64,000 nucleotides of DNA from Albugo candida (lineage: Eukaryota > Oomycota > Peronosporomycetes > Albuginales > Albuginaceae), in NCBI GenBank assembly GCA_905220665.1, contig CAJNAR010000009.1, positions 186,001 through 250,000 of the forward strand. Reading direction: 5' to 3'. Below are positions 11,571 to 23,600 of this stretch, in pieces. The notes beneath the pieces were generated by a model, which saw only the letters and a program-made list of their open reading frames with translations, did not search any database and was not told where the DNA came from. Both the position numbers and the translations under genes were made by a program. Within the stretch, counting starts at the first letter, position 1; each line of letters opens with the position of its first letter.

Positions 11571-14000
11571 ATGGTTCAAGTCGACTAATCGACACAACCA
11601 AGGGTGTTCGCGTTCACTTGTAGTCACGTGGCAGCCCTCATTAGTCACCCTGTTCTGGGTGATTGCATGATTGTTGATGGGTCATCACTCCTGTCTGATG
11701 ACGTGGAAAGTAGCCCACCCCCAGTGTGACGGTAAAGAGAAATACTGGTGTCGGATGTGGTACCGGTGGTACATGCGGTACTGTCATTGCCTCGTTACAG
11801 GGTGACCCAAAGGTAACTGCAAGTCCGGACGACACTAAAATTCCCACTCTTGCTGACATTATCATGTCACAGGAGTCCTTACGTAAGGAGCAGGCTAGAG
11901 CTCGGGCGAATTTTCGCGTGGAGCTCCCAAAGCCGAAAGCATCGGATATCGAGGCTATACTGCAGCTATATGCTGATGGGGAGCACCCAGATTGGTCAGT
12001 TTTGTCTTCGAAATTGGAGGCAGTAAGACCTTTCCAAATCCGGAAAGCAAACCTTCTCAATGGTCTTGGAGACGGGCCAGTCCTTAATCCGTACTCCAAA
12101 TGGAAAAATTCTTACATCCCTGATGCGAGAACACGGCAATACGGTCTATAAAAGCCTACTGGAGAGCAGTTCCATCGCTCAGGTGTCCAAAATGCCTGGG
12201 GAGAACATCAGGGTGATGGTCACCAAGGTGGATGCCTGGCAGTAGCTGGAGTGTCAGCCGGTCACTATCCTTGGGTAAAAGTATTTCTTCCGGGAGTTTG
12301 ATTCTCTGGAAGCAAAATACTACCTCGATGTCTTCGGTGTCGGTGTGGAGGAAGACCGGACCAACATTCTCCGCTCTCTTCATAAAATCGGGTATCAGGT
12401 GATGCACGACACCTTTCGGGAGACGGTCGCCGCTAAGGAAGTGGTGATGTCGACTTGGAGAGTCTATTTTGGCTCTTCGACATGCCCGCAGCAGCTGTTT
12501 AGATTTGGTAAAGTGATTGAACAAATCTCTTACGACAAACAACTTTACCCAGTAAGGCGGAAAACGCTCCCATTCCATCGGAACGACCACGTTTCGGTCA
12601 AGTGGTCCTTATTGCTTGGACTTGGGTGCTACATCAGCCACGGGAGCAGGGCAACACCAAAGGAAAAGCAATATCAAAAACAAAGCCAGAATGCAACTAA
12701 GAATCACAACAACCAATAACAAAAAAGCAACTAAAACAAACCAAAGAGCCAAAAGCAATCGTGGTAGTACCACAAACGGTAGTGAAGCCAATTCCCACTC
12801 AAGAATTGGGGACGAGAAAACCTGAACGGAATCTCTCCGATCAGATCTCGTCGGAGCTCAATATTCCTCCCACTATCACACCATCAGGAGCACCAGCTTT
12901 ATTTCAGCCCTCTCCTCCCATTCTCCAACTGGCAACTCAATCGTACTCCCACCACGGGTGGAGAGGGATGGGAATGTATCCATGAAGCTGGCATGGACAA
13001 GTGGTAAACGTAATCGGGTGAAGCCGTTCGAACAAATGGTCTCCAAAGCACCACCTCTTGCGCTCCCGAAGTTAGCGACCAGTAATTATTTTTCTGTCCT
13101 CGCAACTATGGAGGTGGAGATCGAAGAAATCAAAGTAATTGCCACTTCGGAGAATGGTAATCGCGTCTAAATCATCCCCGTGAAAGCACGGATGCCACAA
13201 GAGGTGGCACATTTTTATCAAAAACGGGACACAGCAATCGAGAAATCGGAGCGACCAACCCGAGTTGGGGAAATAGTGGAGCTAATGGAAATCGATTCGA
13301 AAAATGTCCTCCACTCACTTCGACCGGACAAGCTGGTTCAAGCGGATGCTTGCATACCTCATGTGCGGAAGCTAGTCCAGTTCTGCACAAATCCGGACAA
13401 AATCACCCGAGCGGCACTTGATCATCCGATCGCTATGAATGGTGTGCTGCTCGCGTGTATGGAGTCGAATGATAAAGCATTGGATGAATATGCGCATTTA
13501 CTGATGATTAATCGCGTTTCTCCAGCCCAGAATCTCGGAGAAGATGTTAAGTTTGCGACGCGATGGAGTCGCCACGTTAGTGAAAACGTTCCCTCAAAAC
13601 GATCTGTCTTGTTCGAGAAAGTCATGTCGTGGTGGACGTCAGTGCCGGACATAGTTCTCGGGTTGACTCGAGCAACCAAAGCAATCGCGTTTTTATAACT
13701 CTTCTTTATTTGTATTGCCCCGACATTCTACACAAACGATCACTGGATCCAATACCTCACCGATGGACCAGTGATTTGGATTCCGAGTCATCATTTTCGT
13801 TTACTTTCACCTAATGTGATCATACTTGTTACGCTCCGACGTGGACATCAAGTGTTGGTCTCAACGGTTTGGTGGTAAATGTCGAGGACTTCTCTGTGGT
13901 GACATCTCTGAGCTTGCAGTCAATCTTAGCCTTTTCACAGAAGAGAAAGCAACACTCCACCTCTCAAAAGAAGATAGTGAAATGAGGTTGATTGCAGGCC
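11571..14000 (+). pseudogene. LINE copy A ORF1-like region, broken
   Basis: The original start is probably the ATG at 11571 (MVQVD), which hits TAA after five codons. Readable blocks are 11726-12151 (SQESLRKEQARARANFRVEL), 12345-12719 (STWRVYFGSSTCPQQLFRFG) and 13180-13698 (KRDTAIEKSERPTRVGEIVE), linked by a Lys/Asn/Gln-rich stretch near 12640-12800. This resembles the disordered, basic linker of LINE ORF1 proteins, which bind the element RNA, but I see no complete CCHC zinc knuckle. Each block has a partner in copy B (404 codons at 50050-51264, 151 codons at 49598-50053). It is unclear whether the ancestor had two ORFs or one long one, because the last block leads almost directly into the endonuclease. 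Confidence 0.7.
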
Positions 14001-14029
14001 CACTTCAGCGTGAATGTTAAGGGTCCTCG

Positions 14030-17000
14030 ATTATTTCAACGTGGTACAATATCTCAGCACTCACGGTGAATGTCAATGGAATTCATAAAAATGGACATCT
14101 TTTTATCGACCACATCCTATCACAACACTCCATTTGTTGTTTTCAAGAAACCAAGTTTCACGATCAAAACCAACTGGACTCAATTCAGTTTTTTTATTAT
14201 ATTCGAAAATGCAGCACAAAATGTTTGTCAATGACCACAACAGTGCTTTTCTCTATCCGACTCAAAACCGCAGAGGCGGCGTCATGACAATCCTTCGTTC
14301 GGACTTTCCCGGTTATACAACAGCTGAAGAACTTACCGAACGACGCATTCGAAATCGTTATTTGGTTTTGCGTCTTATCATTCACGACGCACCGGTGTAT
14401 AATTCACAATGTATCTGCACCAGTCAAGGGCGAGGAACGTGTGGGTTTTATGAGTTATTGCTCTCCAACACTGTCGAATCGACCGCAACACATATCGTAT
14501 TTGGTGATTTCAACACACCACTCGATCCAGCTATCGATGCTTCGAGTGGAACAATTCGACACGAACCAAGTCGATTAGCGTGTTTGGAATGGCTTTCGCA
14601 GTTAAGTGTGGTAGACGCTTGGCGAATTCAACATCCGACTGAAAAAGTATTTACAGGACCATTACCGCGCAAGAATTGGCTAGATTACATCTCCATGTCG
14701 GAAGAGCTATTCAATAGGGTATACAGAACCTCAGAATATCTCCGTCCACGACACGAGGGAGATCATCTGGCACAAAAAAAGTAACTTTTGCAAATCCAAC
14801 TCAATCTCCGGGTCGAGGATATTGGAAATGTTGAAGCGAATTTGGTGCTCGAAGAGTTGCGGACAACTTCGAATCCCGGTAAAATGTGGGAAAGTTGGAA
14901 GACGAAAATCAAGAAACAACTTCAAAGCATTGAAAAGACCGACTCAAATGTTCCAAGTGAAAGAAAGCAAAAAAAGTTACTCGATTCGATTCAAGTTTCC
15001 CTTGCCTCAGCAGAGCAAGACCGTCTCTCAACGCCCTTAAGTACGACCGAGATGGCGGAAGCGATCAAGCACATGCGGAGTAGTTCTTCTCCAGGTATGG
15101 ATGGAGGACTACCAGCTGCATTTTATCAGCTTGATCCGGAAACGTTTGGAGAGTGTCTGAAGATCGTGTTCAAATATCAGCTGGAAAGAGGAATTTTACT
15201 TCGATCACGTCACCCAGCAATCACCCTTTATTACAAGAAAGGATCACGATGTGGTCCTGGAAACTATCGACCTATCGCACTGCTTTGCGTCGAAGTGAAA
15301 GTACTTTCAAAAGTGTTGGCGTATCGATTGCAACGTTTTTTGCCAAAATTGATCCATCAAGATCAAAAAGCATTTGTGCGAGGACGGTTGATGCAACATC
15401 ATATTCGACATCGCACCGACATCCAAGACTTGGTCACTCATCGTGGGGAAAAAGCGTTTGCGAATTTCGCGACTTTGAGAAAGCTTATGATCGAGTCAAT
15501 TGGACGTACATGTTTCGCGTTTTGGTAAAAATGGTCGTTGAAAGAAACTTTATCGACTGGGTTCGTCTTTTGTACAATAACACAAAGGTGCAGTTGATGA
15601 TTATGGAAATATGACACCGTCCATTACACCACAACGTGTAGTGAAACAAGGTGATCCTCTCTCAGCATTACTTTTTCTGATGACGATCGAACCTTTGGGA
15701 AATTTACTTCGACAACATGAAGAACATGGCATTTGGATTAATGGCACGACTGTCGCAACTGGATTATTTTTTGCGGACGATTCGACATTGCTTTCAGAGA
15801 CACCAAATGGTGTTTTGACGCAACTCGAACTCGTCCAGGTCTATTGCGATGGATCGGGTGCGAAACTCAACTTGAGTAAATTATCCTTGCTCTCGTTGAA
15901 TCGGACCAAGCCGTGTCGACGTACTCCCAATTTGACCATAATGGGTCCGGATGATTCGGTCAAGTATTTGGGTGTTCCGTTCGGCCAGACACCAACTCAT
16001 TCGAAAGTTTTTCAACTCTCAACAAGCGTTTTTACGATGGGTTTGGTGTATGGTTTCGACGAGCACGAACTGTTCGTGTTTCGACTACTTGTTGCGCAAA
16101 CGATGATTTTATCACGTCTGTGTCATTCCACGATGCACGTTGATGTACCAGCAGGGACTATTCGACAGTGGCAATCGATGTTAAATCGCTTTGTGCTTGG
16201 TCGGAAACACAAAAAAGATTCAATACACGTCCACCTACTCAGCAAAGAATTTTTATATCTTCGCCCACAAGATGGTGGACTACAAGTTCCTTTTTTTTGG
16301 GGGGGGGGCGACTTAAGCTACAACGTATTCAATTCCTTCCGCAGTTCGCATCCTATGCGTCAACAATTATTCCTGCGAATTGAACAACTGATTGGACGGA
16401 ATTATTACAACTTATTCAACCTTCCTTTGGACCACACAAGCCGATGGATATATTCACCATCGCACCACATCGACATGAGAAAATGGTTCAATGAGAGAGC
16501 ATATCGTGATGGTGAAAACACGCATTGAAATTGTGGCATCAGATGGATTGGAGCATAACAATTTCAGATTTGACAGTTCTCCAACGCCGCCAGTACCACA
16601 TGGAACAACCGATGTGATTTCACTGCGACCAAGAATTACAATATGAAGCTGCTATTCGTCATCCGAGTACGCAAAATGTTTGGTGAACAGATCACATCGA
16701 GCATTTCGGAAATCGTTTGCTACGCTTTTCGATATTCGCAGTCTTCAAGACTTTTTTCGAGAAAGAGACACATGGCCAACAAAGGAAGATTTTGTCGACA
16801 TGTATTACAACGACGAAGAGCTGAACACATCGGATACGTCTGAAGAAAAGTTGCTGAGTCGACTTTACAATGAAGTTACTCAGATTCTCCAGCGTATCCA
16901 CTCGACGATTGGTCTCATCCCTTGGATTATACCAACCACAAATGGCAGATCCTTTTATGTGGGAGTAACAAGCAGGGAAAGGAAACATTATTTTCCATCT

Positions 17001-17768
17001 ATTCCACGCTCACAACTCTCACGAATCGTCTGGAAACCTCCCGAACCAACCAAGAGTCATCCGATGTCGACACATTGGTCATCACGGGAGAGATCGGACG
17101 CACTGGATTCAGAACGAGTTCGAACTTTTATGGCTACATCACGGCACCTTCGACAACGTGTATTGCCAAATTTCGAAGATTTACAATTTCCCCTAGCCTT
17201 TCGGATGCTGCCAGTTCGATCTCGTTTCTGGTTCTTGAAGGATATTCAGTCCGACATTATATTGTGCACGCAGCCTTCGTGTGGGGCAGTGGAATCCGAT
17301 CAACATCTCCTTCTAGAGTGCTATCACACGGCACAGTTATGGAGGGAGTTACTTCCTAGTTGGAATCAGTTCTTCTCCTCTCGCCCACGTTGGACGCATA
17401 TTGCATGTGCAATTGTCCCAACACTACGGTCGGATTGGAAAGAATATTTAGCAATTATATCGGATTTGTGGCGTGCATTGCAAGCGGTGACACTGCACTT
17501 CGTCTGGACAGATCGGAATCGTCGTTTGTTCGATCATCCATCAGCAACTCCGACAGTTCCAGCACTTTTCGTGATCTACACCACGTTTAGTGCGCACGTT
17601 CGGTACTTTCGAAGACAGTGTTACGACCGCGAGGAACGCATTCGGCTTGCAAAGGTGCTGGATCAACTCGCAACGCAAGGATCATTTGGTGGATTTTTCA
17701 GAAGCCGAAGATCATTAGTGTGGGTACGGCACAGACAAGTCAAAATGCAAGTGCAACTCAGATCCTAG
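14030..17768 (+). pseudogene. LINE copy A ORF2: endonuclease, reverse transcriptase and zf-RVT domain, frameshifted
   Basis: The apurinic-type endonuclease spans 14066-14784: LTVNVNGIHKNG at its start, the QETK motif, GDFNTPLDPAIDAS, then DAWRIQHP and a WLDYIS end. The reverse transcriptase follows: PGMDGGLPAAFYQ, NYRPIAL, DQKAFVRGR, then a frameshift to DFEKAYDRVNW, QGDPLSALLF, the catalytic FADDSTLL (about 15770-15795) and VKYLGVPFG. The C-terminal zf-RVT domain at 17265-17322 reads CTQPSCGAVESDQHLLLEC. This order matches L1/Tx1-type LINE ORF2 proteins, which nick DNA and prime cDNA synthesis on the target. Four or more frameshifts separate the blocks (14134-14784, 14788-15528, 15153-15614, 15611-16528, 16680-17768), so no functional protein is made. 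Confidence 0.9.
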
Positions 17769-18060
17769 TTCTAGTTGGCTAGTTATGCTCACCGTAGTGT
17801 GGCGCGCACAAATTTGCAAACCACGCTACTTTTGGAACATTCTTACAACTTTACAACTTTACAGCATTTACAAGCTGGACACAGTCTCGTACCAAGGGTG
17901 CTGAGGCTACTACGATACGCAATTATCAACGAGAAGACATATTATCATCTCTCACAGGTATTTCACGAAACGTTTTTTATATGTATATATATTATTCAAG
18001 ATAGCCTAGGCAACTAAGGAAGTCCAATTAGTCTAATTCCAGTAATATAGACACCTTCAA

Positions 18061-18077
18061 CTGAGGAAACATAGCAG
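18061..18077. repeat. TSD-b at the 3' end of LINE copy A (belongs to copy B)
   Basis: CTGAGGAAACATAGCAG directly follows the LINE 3' end. Its match is the 5' flank of LINE copy B at 51798-51814 (inverted). Confidence 0.85.
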
Positions 18078-19311
18078 CATGTAACTTAATACTACAATTT
18101 TGTATACACAGGATGTACCCGCTGGTATTGATAGGGTTTTTACCTATAAAATGAAATCGAAATCCTGAATATGTTGTGCTTCATCACTAACTGCAAAAGC
18201 AGAAAGTGGGTAGTATGCTCGGGGTTCCTCTTTGAACTAAGTTTGCGATCTGCTGCATCTTGTATAGATGTGCTGGATCGGAAAGCTTCTAATCCTTTTT
18301 TTGTGTCACTAGAAGAGATAAAAGATGAGGTACTAGAGCCTTTTGATCTGAAGCATCAATAGTTTTACCTGTATTTGGCTTCGTCTGATATGATAATGAC
18401 GTAAGAACAATCTTACACATTTATCGTTTCGATAAGAAAAGTACGTGAAGAATTTTTTTGATGCGTCGCTCAATTGAGTTGTATGTTTTATTCGTCATCA
18501 ACTGTCCTTTTCAGACGCACTTCTTATGAATTGAGCGAATAGATATGATTGAGCTACAGATGAATGCATACGTCTCAAAAACTACCATGGAACGAGTGTC
18601 GCCTTCATCGCCTAAGCCTGGATTGAGAACAACAAACGCTTAATAAAATCATAAGTCCCTATGCTTTCTTTACGACGAGTATGGGCCATGGACATATACG
18701 CTGTCACAAACGTGATTGTCACGTGATACCTAGAACGAAACGAGGTCCACTTTCGGCTACCAATTTATTTTTCTAGATTGTGACATGGGTGCATTTATCG
18801 TTGCGTATCTTATCTGAGCGGAAAAACGATTAATTTTTTGGATCAAGTAGTGTGAGCGGCGTCCACAATTAGATTGATCGAGCAGGTATGTACATATTCA
18901 GTATCTTGATTCATTGCTGGAGAGTATACAATTTGATGCATGTTTTATCACGGCAAAGGGGTGAAATGTAGATCAACGATGTACTCGGCAATAGAAAGAA
19001 GTATCAGTCTTTCACCTGCTGCATGCTTCCAAATTACTTGTCGTTTCCTGGCTGCAAGTGTACACTTCACGACATTATTTTTGCACTGTGATAGCAAGCA
19101 TTCCATTACGAGGTAAGGACCACACATGCCTACACATTTTTCTTACGGGGGTCGTATCATTGACGTGAACCAATCCCTTTTCTTTACGACCATAAGCTGA
19201 GCGCAGCGAGTAACTGGACGTTATTGCGGTAACTTGCATGCATAAACATAGGAAGGCCATATCGGGTATAAATGCGCGTGACTGAGTGCCACGTAAAAGC
19301 TATTCACCATA
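18078..19311. other. Intergenic, no gene recognised
   Basis: Only small unsupported frames such as 18171-18362 (+). No repeat recognised. Confidence 0.4.
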
Positions 19312-19783
19312 TGAACCCATCGGTCACCACGAGGAACGCATTCGGCTTGCAAAGGTACTGGATCGACTCGCAACGCAAGGATCATTTGGTGGATTTTTCA
19401 GAAGTCGAAGATCATTGCTGCGGGTACGGCACAGGCGAGTGGAACGGCAAGTGCAACTCAGATCCTAGTCCTAGTTGGCTGGTTCTGCTCACCGTAGTGT
19501 GGCGCACACCAATTTGCAAACCACGGTACTTTTGGACCATTTTTACAACTTAACAACTTTTCCAACCTTACAGCATTTACAAGCGGGACACAGTCTCGTA
19601 TTAAGGGTGCTGAAGCTACTACGATACGAGATTATCAACGGGACGACATTTTATCATCTCTCACAGGTATTTCACGAAACGTTTTTTATATGTATATATG
19701 TTATTGAAGATAGCCTAGGCAACTAGAGAAGTCAGTTAGTCTAATTCTAGGAATATAGACACCTTCAACTGAACCCATCGGTC
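19312..19783 (+). mobile_element. 5'-truncated LINE (3' end only) with 14-bp TSD
   Basis: The insert from about 19331 to 19769 matches the last ~440 bp of LINE copy A (17632-18060), including the end of ORF2 (ERIRLAKVLDRLATQGSF) and the whole 3' UTR to GACACCTTCAAC. It is bracketed by TGAACCCATCGGTC at 19312-19325 and 19770-19783. The 5' truncation plus TSD is the classic product of target-primed reverse transcription and fixes the true 3' end of the family. Confidence 0.92.
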
Positions 19784-20090
19784 TTCTCTTTACATAGTGA
19801 CACCACACAATTAGTCCGAGGTACAGCAAGGGAAGGGCTTTTCATGCCAACGTCCAATCCAGCTACGTTCTTTCATCGTATATTGCTTTACTACGTGTAC
19901 TTCCAATCGCATTGAAGCCTTTCAATGCAAACGGCAATCAAAAATCAATTTTGTAATTATAAATTGTCCCGTCAGGCGGTGAAAAAACATTTGGTATTAG
20001 CAGCTCGTATGCTTAATGTGTTGGAATCATAATAATATACAAAAATAAGTTTTGTCTAGATGCGTTGCCTATCAGAATAAGGGAACCGTT

Positions 20091-20986
20091 ATTCAGCCCC
20101 CACGTTTTCTTTAATCAGGCCCCCCTATGAATTAATGAAAAGCGTGGCTTCTGATTGATTTATATAAAAATAACAGAATAAAAAATAAAAATCACGGGAA
20201 TCGTTAAATAATGTACATCGTGGCTTTTGATTGGTCTTAATAAATGCAATGGAATAAAAAATAATAATTTTGAAAAAAACTTCGCTTTCAGCAAATTTGT
20301 ATTTCTTGATCTAAGTCTATATCTAAATCTACTGCTACAGGCGTTGTTGGTGCTGTGGATGCTGCTGGTATACCAGCTACCAATGCTGATCAAAATCATT
20401 AAGAGACAGTGATACCACTTGATGACGAAAAACATGGGCGCAAGCATTGTCCATTGAGCCTATTTATATGGTTGCAGTCACTTGCAGTTAATGCCACATA
20501 GTCGCAGTTACTTGCACTTGATCAGAGTCTACAAAAATTGTAACTCTCGTTCATCACTGAGTCGCTGCTGGTATTTGTAGATGAGCTGCGCGTAGAAAAA
20601 TCTTTCCATCACCTTTGAAAGCATGAAACCAAGCTGCATTTTGGACTATAGCTCGCTGCTTTGCATTTGCTGCACAGTGACAGCAAGCTAGCCTTCGCAG
20701 GCAAGGCAAACTGCTGAATACACTGAGAGTAGATCACCTGCGATGAATGAATAGTCAGATGAATATGACTGCTGACAGCACAATCAGCATACTGATTGAC
20801 TCAGAGATCCATTTTTTGAGCACAAAAGTTGTAATCTATAACTTTATGGAGGGTGGGGGCTGAATAATGATTCACGTGATTTTTATTTTATTTATTCTGT
20901 TATTTTTATATAAACTAATCAAAAGCCACGCTTTTCATCAATTTATGGAGGCTAGGGGCTAATTAAAGAAAAGGTGGGGGCTGAAT
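20091..20986. mobile_element. Non-autonomous DNA transposon (MITE-like) with ~115-bp terminal inverted repeats
   Basis: Left TIR 20091-20203 and right TIR 20868-20986 are inverted copies: both start ATTCAGCCCCCAC, then TTTTCTTTAAT, AATGAAAAGCGTGGCTT, TATATAAAAATAACAGAATAAA and AAAAATCAC. Part of the TIR appears again inside (20210-20272 and about 20850-20867). The 660-bp centre has no transposase-like frame. I see no convincing target-site duplication, so the superfamily is unassigned; the long, internally repeated TIR is reminiscent of MULE-type elements. It ends 67 bp before the METAP2 start codon. Confidence 0.85.
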
Positions 20987-21053
20987 ACTCAACTTAAATA
21001 GGTGGCGTACTTTGTGGCTAAATTCCTTGTGAACCACAAATAACCACTCAAAA

Positions 21054-22487
<1,434 letters not shown>

Positions 22488-23059
22488 ATGCATGTTTTCT
22501 GATTGCTAAGCTAGAGCTCAATTCGAACTGCTTATACTATGAATCAAAGATTTTGTGATGTTTGCACTAGCAGCAGCGTGTATCAGCAGCCTGTGAAATC
22601 CATGCTGAGTTTCTAGTATATCAGTGGATTGCATTGACCCCCATCTGTGTCCAGCTTAACCTTTATAGACAAATAAGTGTGTTGAGAAATCAACTTTGTT
22701 TGATCGGTCCATACTATGTATTCATATAGTCGCTCGAGCTCGAGAGAAATTACTCTATACTGTTATGACATCTTTGCTTAATACTGGCCTTCCCTTTGAA
22801 GCAGCGCATTGATTTTTGTTGACTACACCGTTCCTTCTCATTAATCCTCCTTATACTACGACGTAATGTCGCGAAGATGACATGAGACGATCGTTTCTGC
22901 GGGCCCGAATTGCCTGGGCGTTTTTAACAGAAACTCTTGTATATAAGTGGGCCGAAAGTGATGATTTTGTCCGTGCAAATAAATTGGCGATAGTCGATTG
23001 AACAGCTACTGAATCAACGCCACTTTACGATGCTATTATTTTAGTGAATTCATTTTAAA
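22488..23059. other. METAP2 3' flank, no gene recognised
   Basis: No coding signal recognised on either strand. Confidence 0.4.
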
Positions 23060-23600
23060 TCAACATATTTCGCGAGACCGCGTGCTGTGAAAATCTAGCC
23101 AAGTATAACAGCGGAACTGCTTGTTGGCGTGCTCCACACAATCCGTTCGATCTGTTGGAAGATATTTCGTAATTGGCATCCCAAGAAACCCCACTTGCAA
23201 CACAATTTCAATTATTACACCCCCACATTCGAAAAATCGGTGCCGCTTTGACCCGTCTACAGCTTCTTTATTATTTTTATCATCGGCCACTGCCAGATTA
23301 AAGGGTAAAGGCGTGCGCACGTCTTGCGGATACACAAGCTGTACGGCGTCCGCTACGATGGAATGTGAATGCAGCCTACGGATTTTAGACACCTTTTTTT
23401 TACTCATTTACCCAATTCCGGCACACGCCTGTTTAGTAATTGGTTCCTGGTCTTTTCCCAACACGTCTTGCGCATTTCTTTCAACGTGTACGTTTCACTG
23501 TGAAATCCAGCACCAGATGGAAAATCCCTGTTTATCGAACACCCACTCCTCGCCATTGCCCTTTGTTTGAGCCGTTCGTAGACTTATGGTAAATTGCATT
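23060..23600 (-). pseudogene. Possible decayed or spliced unrecognised gene
   Basis: Three coding-like blocks follow one another on the minus strand: one starting at an ATG near 23598 (MQFTISLRTAQTKGNGEEWV); one reading SGAGFHSETYTLKEMRKTCW around 23420-23540; and 23407-23060 (SKIRRLHSHSIVADAVQLVY ... ending SREIC). They lie in different frames. A GGTAAATG donor-like site occurs between the second and third, but no clean acceptor restores the frame. I do not recognise the product. It could be a spliced gene with a sequencing indel, a pseudogene, or chance. Confidence 0.3.

Larger units (their letters stand above)
11481..18060 (+). mobile_element. LINE retrotransposon, copy A (full length, inactivated)
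   Basis: About 6.58 kb, from the 5' terminus CTTCTCAACTTGCCGG to the 3' terminus GACACCTTCAA, no poly(A). In order: a short leader; an ORF1-like region; endonuclease; reverse transcriptase; a C-terminal zinc-binding domain; a ~290-bp 3' UTR. Multiple frameshifts and stops inactivate it. A second copy (B) lies inverted at 45204-51796. The central reverse-transcriptase region is about 99 percent identical between A and B by eye, while the ends are clearly more diverged. The 3' flank is the TSD of copy B, not its own. Confidence 0.93.

Noticed and set aside
12609..12791. Hydrophobic Leu/Val-rich minus frame
   Set aside because: Antisense of the Lys/Asn/Gln-rich linker of LINE ORF1.
16296..16310. 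G-run in LINE A (and its partner in B) as a signal
   Set aside because: It lies inside ORF2 of both copies and looks like a slippage-prone homopolymer, also a likely source of frameshift or sequencing error.
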